This document shows, one piece after another, positions 22,776 through 34,343 of a stretch of 64,000 bases of DNA (the stretch's first letter is position 1; each line of letters begins with the position of its first letter). The position numbers and the translations under genes are program-made. The DNA comes from Albifimbria verrucaria (lineage: Eukaryota > Ascomycota > Sordariomycetes > Hypocreales > Stachybotryaceae): the NCBI GenBank assembly GCA_020081605.1, contig JAHREC010000049.1, positions 2,604,001 to 2,668,000 on the forward strand. Reading direction: 5' to 3'. The notes below the pieces were generated by a model that saw only the letters and a list, made by a program, of their open reading frames with translations, was not told the DNA's origin and made no database searches.

Positions 22776-25054
22776 ATGGCTGGCCGCTTCGTCCGGGCCT
22801 CCAAGTACCGTAGGCACATGTCGCAGCCGCTTCCGTTGACCCTCAAGCCTGACCATCCCCTTCGCTTCTAGGACACGTCTTCGGGAAGCCCACTAGAAAG
22901 GAGTTCTGCTACGACAACCTGCACATCAGTCGCAATGCCTGGGACACCAACCTGGTCAAGGTGCGCCGCCCTCGAATCTCCGTTTGCCGCGTCTCCTGTC
23001 GACGCCACTGGCCGCGCTTTTGCTGACGAGGCCATTTCCTTAGGTCAACCCCGAGTATCTGTCGGTCAATTGGGACGCCTCTGGCGGCGGCGCATTCGCC
23101 GTCATTCCCCTGAACGAGAGGGCAAGCTTCCCGACCAGATCCCGCTGTTTCGAGGTCACACTGCCGCCGTGCTCGATACCGATTGGTACCGCGAACCGAA
23201 CCCCCTGACTCGACATGGCAGCTTGGCTAACATGGCTGGAGGAACCCTTTCAACGATCGCATCGTCGCCTCCGCTTCCGAGGACGGAAAGGTCTTCGTCT
23301 GGGAGGTCCCTGAGGGCTTCACCCTTTACACAGACGCTGAAGAAGTCCCGCACGTGTCGCCTGTTAGCAGACTTGGTGGACACTCAAGGTAATCCCCACG
23401 CCTTGGAGTTTCCATTTCCATATCCACGTCCTCACGCGCGGTACTGATATCCCCTAAAGGAAGGTCGGACAGGTTCTATTCAACCCCGCGGCCGAAAACA
23501 TCCTCGCTTCTGCCTCTGGCGACTTCACCATCAAGCTCTGGGACGTGAGCACCGGACAGTCGCCCCTCACCCTCAAGCACAGCGACATCGTCCAGAGCTT
23601 GACATGGAACGCCAGCGGCAGCATGCTCGCGACCACCTCGCGAGATAAGAAGATTCGTGTCTGGGATGTGCGACAGGAGAAGCCGGTCCACGAGGCCCCT
23701 GGCCACGCTGGAGCCAAGAACAGCAGGGCTGTTTGGATGGGCGAGCACAACCGTTTCGCAACCACCGGTTTCTCCAAGATGAGCGAGCGACAAATAGCTC
23801 TGTGGGAGCCCGGCAGGACTGAGCCTATCGGTGGTTTCACTATGCTAGATTCCATCTCTGGTGTCTGCATGCCTTTCTGGGGTGGGTGCACCATGGCTTA
23901 TATCAATTGTTCATCACACATGTGCTAACCATTTCTCTACAGATGATGGATCCAACTGTCTCTACCTGGCAGGCAAGGGGTATGGGAGACTCCTGTTTTT
24001 GAAAGAGCTCTTTGTGTCTAACAGTTTGCAGTGATGGTAACATCCGGTACTACGAGTACGAGAACGACAAGTTCGAGTACCTCAGCGAGCACAAGTCGGC
24101 TGAACCTCAGCGCGGCATCGCCTTCCTGCCGCGTCGCGGTATCAACGTAAGACATGCTGTTCGTGGTGCCTGCAGGGAATACAAGCTTACAATATCAGGT
24201 CCACGAAAACGAGGTGATGAGGGCTTACAAGACGATCAACGACTCTTACATTGAGCCCATCTCGTTTACTGTCCCTCGACGAGCTGAGTCCTTCCAGGCC
24301 GATATCTTCCCACCTGCCATGGGCGTCAAGCCCGCTGTGAGCGCACAGGAGTGGCTGGAGGGCAAGACCGGCATTCCTCACAAGATTGACCTCGAGAGTA
24401 TCTACGAGGGCAATGCCCCTAAGGAGGTTGCCTCTGACTACAAGCCACCGGCTCAGGTTACACCTACCCCAGCTGCTAAGCCTGCGCCCAAGCCTGAGGA
24501 GCCCAAGGAGGAGCCTAAGCCAGCTGTGGTCAGGTCGCCTCCCCTTCTATCAACGATCAGAAGGGCTCCATTGCCGCCATGGCCAACAGGTACCAGGACA
24601 AGGAGGAAGATGAGGAAAAGGAGGAGAACGATGATGATGGATCCAGCTTTGAGGAGATTGGACGACCAACTCCTCGCAGCGCTGCGCCCATCCGATCGGA
24701 GCCGAAGCCAGTCTCGGCCCCTGCTCCTACTCCTGCTCCTGCTCCTGCTCCTGCTCCCGTTTCCGCTCCCGCTCCCGCTGCTGCTCCGTCGCCGCCAAGT
24801 CGCCAGTTACCACATCGGCACCCGCTCCTCGAGTCTCTGCTGCTCCGGCTTCATCTGGCAGCGACTCAGCAACCCTGGATGAGATCAAGCAGCTCATCGA
24901 AAACCAAACCAAGATCATCAGCCTGCAGAACGAAAAGATTGGACAGCTTGCCTCGGAAGTCGAGTCGCTGAAGAGGAAGGTCGGCACTGGAACTCAGGAC
25001 CAGAGCGAGCGTATCCGGGAGCTTGAGCTCGAGCTCGAAGAGCTGAGGTCCTAA
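22776..25054 (+). CDS. CRN1: Coronin, actin-binding WD40 protein, three apparent frameshifts
   Basis: Coronin binds F-actin and regulates Arp2/3 at cortical patches. Eight exons: 22776-22809, 22872-22960, 23044-23185, 23242-23388, 23460-23881, 23943-23979, 24032-24146 and 24199-25054. Order: an N-terminal coronin motif (RFVRASKYRHVFGKP), WD40 repeats (ASASGDFTIKLWD, TTSRDKKIRVWD), the coronin C-terminal WD extension (PRRAESFQADIFPP), a Pro/Ala/Glu-rich linker, and a C-terminal heptad coiled coil (DEIKQLIENQTKIISLQ) for oligomerisation. One-base deletions at about 23117-23123 (G run), 24537-24545 (C run) and 24790-24798 break the frame. With them restored the exons sum to 615 codons. The ATG sits in a good context and opens directly onto the conserved motif. 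Confidence 0.93.
24717..24790 (+). repeat. Coding Pro-Ala repeat (GCTCCT-like)
   Basis: A hexameric repeat encodes alternating Ala-Pro in the coronin linker. A one-base deletion in the frame follows immediately, so the tract may have been hard to sequence. Confidence 0.8.
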
Positions 25055-28000
25055 TCTGATAGAAGGGAAAATGCCATGTCGTGACAAGGGGGTGTGTATG
25101 TTGCAGCAATTGTGTAGCTTGGGAGAGGTTGGAAAAAGAAGAAAAAGAAAAGTGATGCGCCAGCATGAGGGGCGGACAAGCTTTTCGATGATGCCTTTTG
25201 CAAAGCAAGTTTGTTTTCCATGCAAAAGATACACAGGGGCCGCAAGCTAGTCCTTGGTCTCGTCGCTTCGTTCAATCCTAAACTGTTTCTACCCACGGCC
25301 GACTGGGTTACCCTGTGTTCACTACTTTGTCTCAAGTTAGGATAACGGGTGCGGCAGCCCGGGCTCGTCTGTAGCAGATGCTATGCAGTTGATTGTCGTT
25401 CATCTCCTCCAAGCCGACGCGGTGGCGCAAGCCATATCGTTTGGTGGCCTCAGCTCTGTCCAAGAGGCGAAGCTAGGCTTTCTTCGTAGGCATGTTACCT
25501 CCATTACGCTCATTCGACGTTACCTGGGAAGATGCTGGGGTTTCACAAGGCTCATGTGTGATGTAACCAATTCCCAATTCTTGTCGGATGTCCAGCTATG
25601 ACTTGTGATACCACTCAGAGCGGTCTGTCAGCTAAGGCGGACGGGTTGAGCTCGTGCGGTCCTTGACGTGGAAAGGCAGAGTTGATTTCACATGTTGATA
25701 GGTTGTCACATGTCGTCAACATTCACACGGTTGTGTAATTAGTTGTCGGATATGACCCATCTACTCCTCCCTAATACTTCTCTCGTATCGAAATGCCTTG
25801 TGCCGTAGCCGACATTACCTTTACCGAATATATGCCCACTATATCAATAACCAACTTGATATTTGCATGAGAAATTTCCTCCATACCCTTGGCCAGCTCC
25901 GAACTATCTATCAGTAGTCTCGATGGGGAGATTTGCTCTCATCTCGGTCCTCATCTCGTTTCTCTCCTACCCTATCTCAACTATCCTTACCACTTGTCGA
26001 TCCGTTTGCTGGCGATGGGGCTTGATGCTTGCGTTACCCTATAACTGCCATGTTAAGGACTAAAACATTTCTCAACAATAATACCGGTCATTATACAGTA
26101 TATGCACAGGGTAGGGACCGAGCAGGCCATGTCAGAAGACTCGTATGGGTCGTTCTAAACCGCATACAGCAACCCTACCTAGCGCATCAAGGATTATGCA
26201 GCGGACAATGGGGAATAGCCAAGAACCCGTTGGACGCGCTCGAGAACGGAACCCGTGGTTCGCTGTGGAGCCTGTTATGAGCTGGTGGCTAACACCATGG
26301 AGACCGGGACTGCAGATGTGTCCACCAGAGCCCACGGTAGTTGCTAGACAGACCTCGATCATTAAGGTAGGACGAATTAATACCGAATCCCACAGAGATG
26401 AAGCATTGCGGACTTACGTACTAGCGATTCTCTTCTATGTCCACACCTTGCTCCAGTCCAAGGAAAAAGTAAGATGACACTAAGCCTCACGAAATCCCTA
26501 CTGTGTCGGTATTTGGGGATCTGGTCCACAGCTCCCAATTGAGTGCGTGCAGGAAACAGCCGGGCGAGGGTCCCGAGTCGACTATCCCATTTTCCCAGAG
26601 CTTCCACTGGAGAAGACTACCGCTGGGGTAGCCCAGAACAACCCGTCCTTACTCGCGTGACAACCCACTCTATGTTTTGCCCCAAGCCAAGATATCTCAA
26701 ACATGGCGGGCCCCTCATCGACTCCTCTCCCGGGTGGTAGGGGACGAAGAGACTTCGGAGAATTCATGCTCTCCAGCTCGGATCTTATCACAAAGTGCAG
26801 AGGCAGCTCCACAAGGGCAGCTCATAAGCGAGTGTTCTCCACGCACCAAATCCCGGGAAGGACGAGCACGGAGTAACAATCGCCCTGTGATGATGGGTCA
26901 GCACCCACCGGCATTATGCCGCCTTCAAGGGCCGCTTCCGTAGAGCATCTCGCCGGGATGAGGCATGACAATACGAGTCAGCCATCACGGCCCCTGGGAA
27001 GCGCGGGAACCGGGCCTAGGTGTTTGAGAAGCAAGGCGGGAGCAAATCGTACGTGAAGAAACATGGGAACCTTGCATCAGTAGGCGGTTTCAGAAATTAG
27101 ACTGCCGGGCCGTGCTGGGCATGGCTCCATGCATTCGAGGGGACCCTAAAGCCACAGACACAGAGCAGGATCCAGAGAAGCTGAGTATGTAGGCTTGAAC
27201 GGACCATCAGAAGACCTGGAATGATTTTCTATCTTGTCCAAAGTAGGAACCGAACCCCGGGACTAAAAACCTGAATAGGCAGGCGTAAGATGAGCACCCA
27301 GATTCGGAATATTTCGAACTGAATAGATGGCATAGGTGGATAGAGCAGTTCGAAAGAGAAGAACGATGTGCTCACACCATGATTGTGAACTCCAATATAG
27401 CGGACAACGGCGTTTGTATCATCCTAATTGCGATGCTGAACCGTGAGCTGTGGCATTGCGCCTATCCTAACCGATACCAACTAGTGGATACGAAAAGAGT
27501 ACCCAGGAGCCAGCAATAGCGGGATGTTGGCCAGGAGAGCAGGTGGCTGAAAGTCGAATTCGGAGCTTACCAACTCGAGGCCAGGGCACTCGCCCGTGGC
27601 GTCCATGAGTGGATATCGACCTACAGCGGGTTGCTCGACGAGAATGCTGGGGCAAATGCACAGATGCACAGTCGTCACCAACGAATACGGAAGCGCAAGT
27701 CCAATATTAGCATATGGTATGGCATGGCATGACGGACTACGGTCCAATGTGGTTGCTTCAAGTCCTTCCAGAAGTGCCTGAGACAACCGAACCCGTGTCT
27801 CATGTGCCTCGCATGCATGAGATGGTAGTTTCGGCTTTCTTCTCAGTTCAAGCGGGAACCTTCCGGTAGGCAGGTAAGTGGCTGGTCACACGAAACTCAC
27901 CGGCGCGGACGTCGCTTGACCAGAAAAGGATCAAGGCATCTGCATGTGCCCAGCGGCGATCGTTTCTGAGACAGCTCATGCAAGGCACCTGATCCATTTG

Positions 28001-31000
28001 CACGGCCCAAGCTGCAAGTTGGCTCGTGTGCATGTTGACGGCCTCGGTCACTGCAGAGGAGCAGAGGCAATCCGAAAGAATCGAGGGTGTTTCAGGTCAT
28101 CCAAACCGATCAAAGTCCACATTGAGAAGATCTTTGCGGGTTCCGCAGACAAATATCTGGCGAGCTTGCTAAAAACGGCAAGATGTGGACTACGCACGGA
28201 AGCAGGTAGGTGATAGATATGGCATTAACGCAAAAGATATGGACAAGGTCTTTGCCCTGGTACGGTGGGATGCAGACCGGTTGCCTCAACGGAGTATATC
28301 GAGGCGGTAGATGCGATGCCATGATAGGGTTTCTTAGTTGAGCAAGGCAGCGGCGCTGTCAACGACGTGTGACAGCTGACTTGAAGGTCTTGAGACGTAG
28401 ACTAACGGATGCGGTGTGGGCTCGTTGACTCGCGCTCGCTCGCTGCCTGTCAAATCAGGTCCCCGAAACTACGCGGTTACTATTTCCAGCTGCGAGGCCG
28501 AGAAGCATCCGTTGGCGCCCAGGTTGCCCCAATGAGTATCAGAGACGGCACAGGTTGCGCAGACGGACATGTCGACTTACGGCCGAACACTTTGCTTGTC
28601 TGTACCGTGTTGCTATTCCTGGGTGCAACAAGCCCAGACTTGACGGAAGCGGCAAATGTGGTCGGAAGAGGGCTTGCAAGGGACAACCTGAGGAGGCCAA
28701 TCAGCGGAAGAGCGTACCTGCAACTCGGTCCCGCAGGAGTCAGGTAAGCCCGTGATTGGTTGTGACGAGATCTTGCCCTGGACTGAAACACCCTTGTTCC
28801 TGGCTGCTGAAACCGTGCCGTTGCATTGGCGAGCGGGCTAGATTCGACGTTGAACCTGCTGTCTCGCTTGCCCACTCTCCTCCGCACTCCGAGGTGGTGT
28901 CTCGCGCTGTGGCTACCGTACTTGCTCTGCGATCGAGCGGACGATGATCTGGCGTTGCAGATGACCTGTGACCTGTGCTGCTGAAGATTGGTGGGCGATA
29001 CGCCATTTCCTTAACGAGGCTTACAGACAAGTTAGTTAGCATAGCACAGCACAGACAGGAAGATCGTGCCCACACTCATTAGAAGAAGAGAGCCACACCG
29101 CGATGGAAACGGTGCTGCCGGCGACCTTCCGTCGTAGTGCGTGCCCTAATCTTGTGGCCAGCTTGCGGCTGGTGAGGTGTCGAGAGTCATTTTTCTCCCT
29201 AGCACAGTATGCATGCTTTTTGTCATTGTTCCCGTGGTGGATGCACCGCACGGCAGATGTCATTCTTCCCCACGTGACGCGATGGAGACGTAATTTTAAA
29301 ATGCGCAAGGATGTCACTTGCTCTTCCCAGTTAGCATCGTGATGGGACCTGCAGTAGCCTCCATCAATCCTTCAGAGGTCGAGTGCTTTTGTGCAATGAC
29401 CTGTAGCTTACAGCCTCTTGCATGTCCAGATTCGCTGTCAGATTGTCTTGACTGCTAGTGCAGCGTCCGTGTGTCATGCACAGCTGCAGCACAGAACAGC
29501 AAAGGCGGGCCTAGGGTCCCGCGCACCGTAGAGGACAGACACTGCAATGTCCTGGTGCCATCAAGAGGGGGCATCTTCACCGGGAGCGGGACGATCAGGT
29601 ACGCAGAACGTTGCTGTTTCAGAGGGATGGGCCCTGGTTTGGGTAACAACCAAACGAAGTGCTGCTGATGCCATGCGTGGGACGGGGTGGTGCTCAGCGT
29701 CATCGCATCCCAGATCTTGCTTCGAGGCCAACACAAAAGTGAGCAGAAACAGGGGGTCGGTCTCCGCCAGCCTTGGTCGTCAGGCACCAGCTGACATGCA
29801 CTGAACGATTTACCCGTTATGGTTATTTTGGGTGCACAGCCTGCGAGTATCGGCCTCTCTCTCACCAAGATGTGACGGGGAAGACCTTGGGAAAAGGGGC
29901 TTCCATGCATACAGCTCAGTAATAATCGTGGCCAAGGTTGCAACGATAAACAGCCACATGCGGAGGAAAATGAGCTGGCGCAGCTTGACTAGCAACGGAT
30001 GCTCATTTGCCAAATGAAGCCGGCGCCTTCTGGTTGACTTTAGCCCCCATAGTCGCTTGCAGAAGCAGATGACCTTCCATACCGCCGCGAGGGACGTGCG
30101 ATTGACGAGTCGGCGAGCCTGGCGTGTACGGAGTCACGAGTCGTCGACATTGGTCTTTGCAGAAGGCCATGGCTATTTTTGACGACAATGCAACAGCGGC
30201 AGCACGGCTGGCGAGTAAACCACCGGCGCAAAACAAAAGCCGTTGTCGCCCAATCGATTTCGAGAACCAGCGCTTACACGGCCTGCTTGCCTCACGACAT
30301 CATTCATAGGTCAGCCGTGTTGATTCAATGCGCCTTCGAAATATGGACTAGCCCAGAGCTGATCCTCATGCAGGGGTATGCGACACCTGTGTTGTTAGTG
30401 CCAAACCTGGCGCAAGAATGTGCTGCTCTGAAGCAGCGTCCCAGGAACGTTTCATCTCCGGTATCCTGACCAGGGTTCCGTGAGTAACCAGCCATGATGA
30501 GCTTGGTCTTTGGTGCTCTTTCTGCCACTTTGGCCTTTGAAATGCATGGACATGCCAGCGTGCCCCGACCATCACTTAGCCTCAAGGGGTGTATGTATTC
30601 CTGCCATCTATAGGCAAGTCGTAGGTTTGCTTCAAGAAGCGTCGACGAGAACCGAGGGTATGTCTGGAGCGGCGCCAGCTTTCTGCAAGCAACCGAAGTC
30701 TAAAGCTCATGTTCCAGATTGAGACTGAACTGCTAGAACATTGGCCTGATAAGATGAAGCACTCTGAGCAACAAGCAACGGATGACTCGCAGACGTCCAA
30801 AGGCAACAATTCGCCATTTGCCTGTGCGTGCCGTTCTGTGGAGTGTTTCAAATGGGCAGAGAGCAACGAGAAGGTGGATCTCAGCGCAGGATGCAGCCCG
30901 TATACTCCGGTCTTGTGGTCCGTTGAGATCTCGAAGCCCCGTCTATGGGGGCTTTGGCCCGTAGCTAGATGATGAACAGGCATAACATGGCTTGAATGCT

Positions 31001-34000
31001 TTCGGTATCTATCCACCCTGCCTCGGTGCTTCAACAGGATCCAGTTGTTGGCACTGTCGGTGGTGCTGCTTTACCATGATGCCATACCTTTAGACCCCGG
31101 CCAGCTTTGTAAGTCTTTGTGATCACCAGGGCCTTGACTACTTGGCAGGATTCATGGACTTTGCCTCCGGCAGCCTGGTCATGCTGACAGGTTCTGAATA
31201 CACGAAATGAACACTACGTCAAGCTAGAAAGGGCAATGGGAATTGATCTTGACGTGATGCAGGCCTTTGACCTGACCCCACAACTACGCAAGGCTAGCTT
31301 TCATATCTGAATCTAGAAATAGATGCTGCGATGGCCTTTACGTAGCGTGGAACAGCTCAGTAAAAACACGACAAGAGGGTAGCTTTTTCAACCCCACTGT
31401 GAGTCGGTGGGTGGTTTTGCAGCAAGGGAACATTGGGGCCACTGAAAGAGAGGCCGATGTAAAGTCCGACTGGACTCAGTAGACACAAACCGATTCTTGG
31501 TGGGCAGCGAAATCATGGGCGCCTGCAGGGTGCATGAGGGAACAATGCCCTGAACCGCCCGATGGCGAGCAAGCGGCTACTCTGGGCTGGTTGCGGACAA
31601 GGGGTGCCTTGCTCAGAGCATTTCCCGTTTGCTGTGGGCTTCTCTGATGACTTCTCGTTCGAACGAGGCCTATGCGCCAGGCTTCTAGCCGAGTCGAGTC
31701 CAAGCGGCTTCCATCCGCAGACTCTTTGGGAGGGAGGGAGGCTCGTTCCCTGGCGCCCAAGCCTCGATCCTGTGGCAGATTCAGAATGACGGCAGCGCCC
31801 AATCAGCAGCCTGATACAGGCGACCACTAGGATGTCTCAAGAACCGCCAAGCGCCGTGACAATGTATATTTGTGGAATGCATTTTTGCTGGCACCTTGCT
31901 TGAGGAAGTGTACCGGCATTGACACATACTTAGCCGGCAGACTTAGGTGCCTACCCTGCCAAGGCGAAAGACGATATGGAGAAGGTTATTGACAAGGCCC
32001 ATAACAGTTCCTGCAGAGGGGCCGACGCGATGCGATGCGGATAGGCAAGCTGGGGGAAGGGCACACAGTGGTACAGTAAACGGCGCCCTTGCTCATGAAA
32101 GTGACGATAGGGTCTGGCCTGCGCCGCGCGTGGGAGTGCCCATACCACAGACCATGTCGAAAAGGGGAAAAGGGGAAGATCAAGACGGGCACGGAAGTGG
32201 CAGTGAGGGACAAGAAAGGTTCATCAACCAGCAAGTTGGCTCAAGCGAGCTGTTGAAGGCAATCTCCAGGACGTGTCCTGATCGCCACAGAAGCCGATCG
32301 ATCTGTCTGTGCCATTAATGAGATGTCAATGACCGTGGCTAGTGAGGTCGCTCAGGCGGCGTATCGTTGACCAGACATGGAGCGGACGACAAGTAGCGCG
32401 AGGGATGGAGACGAGGCTCCACGGGCACGCACAACACTTGGGGTGTCCCTGGATTGTTGCGGCACCCTCCAGCACAGTACAGTACTCAGTGGTGCTTGGT
32501 TTGGTTAGGCAATGGCTAGGAATACCCAGAGGCATGAAGGCGCTCGGAGCCCATGATCCCAGGCTGGTGGGTGAGCCGCCCCAATTTTTTTCACGGCCAG
32601 GGTGGTGGATTGATTTCTCACCATCCATATCCACATTCTGGCTGTCGGTCAGATAATCAATCTTGGGGATGCATGGAGGCTGCATGGGTTGCGTGCAAGA
32701 GCGAGGCAAAGCGAATTAGCAGCGAGGGCGCGGGCAGCAAACGGAGTGCGCACGGCCAATCCGTTGCCGCCGCCTGCGAGAGAGGTTCAACACAAAGCGT
32801 CGACGATGACGATGGATGCAGGTTACGCGTGCAGCCAGGCGTGAGCAGTGGCAATGGCAATAACAACAACAACCACCACCACGTAGACGACGCTTCTGGG
32901 CTGTGTTGTCTCTGCGTGTCGGCGGTGTGTGAGCCACCAGAACAAGCGGAACCAGACAAGAAAACTAGCGACGAGTTTTGGGGATAGCTGGGGACCTATT
33001 GCCGTACCTGTACCTAGCCTAGCCTACAGCACAGTCCTGCTGCTGCTGTATTACGCTGTGTGGCCGCCACAACGGCTCAGGCCAGGGACCGGTACCGTGT
33101 GCCTGCGCCGACCTTACTGCTAATAGAGGTAGACCCGAAGCGGGCGACGAGTGACCTTGACTCTCCTACGCGCCTTGGCCCACCCTCGAGGTACCCTCGA
33201 GGTCGCCTTCTAGTGGCTCTCGACGCGCCTCTCTGCGCATGTAACCGTCACCCACCCTCCCTGGCCACGAATGGTTGCGCTGTACTGGAGCGGGCTGCAC
33301 AGGTAGGGCAGGTACCTTTTCCTCTGGACGGGATGGTACCTTATGCCCTCCCTCACAAGCCTCCCTCCCTCTTCTTCTTCGTCTTCATCCACCTCATCCA
33401 CCTCCCTTGTCTGCTTCTCACCCACCCCACCCACACATACGCCCACCCTGCATCCACTTCCAACCTGGCCTGACCTGGGTCTCTTCTTCGACTCTCATTA
33501 AACCCCTGAGGTGTCCATCTCCCGTCCTCCCCAGAAGCTCTTTAGAAATCTCCTCCCTCCCTCTCCCCTTGAGCCCTGCCTTTTGTCGTTCCCTTTCTTT
33601 TCCAGGCCACCCCTGATCCGAGAGCCCCCCGCCAGCAAACCCTGCTCTCCAGCTCTCGCTCCTCTCTCTTCGTTTCTTTACCACCCCCTCGTCCATCCCC
33701 CGACCCAGCCCCCTTCAACCCGTGTCTCTGACACTTATTGTCGCACGCTCTTAGTTCGTCGTTATCTTACCGCCAGGCTTTGACGCGCAAAGACTCCCGG
33801 GCACTGTTGTCTTCTCCCTTCCCATTTCTTCTTCAAGAGGGCTGTTTCTCCGTTTTCTTAAAACGTTTAATCCAATTCGATCCCTTGTTGTTGTTTCCTT
33901 CGAAACAACTGGGCTTCGACCTGCTCTCCTCTCTGCCCAGTCGCAGTTGCAGTCGCCGTTGACGGTCATCTCCAACTGACCAGGCATCACGCTCGCCCTT

Positions 34001-34343
34001 CGCTCGCTTGAAGCTGTCGTCGGGTCCTACTACACTGCGTGCAGAGGCTTCATCTTCTCGGGCTGGTCTCGACATCATTCTTTATTCCATCATTACCGCC
34101 AACCGATCACTCTCGCTCGAAAGCAGGCTGCGCCTCGACACTCTCACACCTTCTCGGCCACCGCCACCCTTTTCCTCGTGTCAACTCTTCAGTTCTTCCC
34201 TCGAAAGAGCGGATCTATTTCATCTTTATTGTTGATTCAACCGCCGACGCGTGTTACTCACGCACACTTTCGTCCATTCCACGGACCTTGACGCGATCGC
34301 ATAGCTTCGGTTAAGTCAGGCCCTCACTGGGTTTTTGCCCATC
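25055..34343. other. Nine-kilobase stretch without a supportable gene
   Basis: No ORF here exceeds about 160 codons, and those present overlap on both strands with no motif or splice pattern. Base composition is balanced, so it does not look like an RIP-mutated transposon block or an AT-rich centromere. I see no terminal repeats, tRNA or rRNA. The right end (about 33340-33900) is strongly pyrimidine-rich and should be the STE12 leader. GGTACC motifs recur at about 33090, 33190, 33310 and 33335. The remainder could be an extended promoter for STE12, unannotated noncoding RNA, or an old decayed region. Confidence 0.5.
33340..33910 (+). promoter_or_regulatory. Pyrimidine-rich core promoter and leader of STE12
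   Basis: Long CT-dominated sequence on the + strand ends about 430 bases before the STE12 start codon. Such tracts mark transcription starts in filamentous ascomycetes. The distance implies a long 5' UTR or a leader intron. The start site is not determined. Confidence 0.5.

Noticed and set aside
27235..27300. Second tRNA-like gene (GGAACCGAACCCCGG resembles a reversed B box)
   Set aside because: The T stem does not pair and no acceptor or anticodon stem can be built.
25863..32700. Decayed transposon filling the gene-free interval
   Set aside because: No terminal repeats, reverse transcriptase or transposase motifs, and no AT bias expected from RIP.
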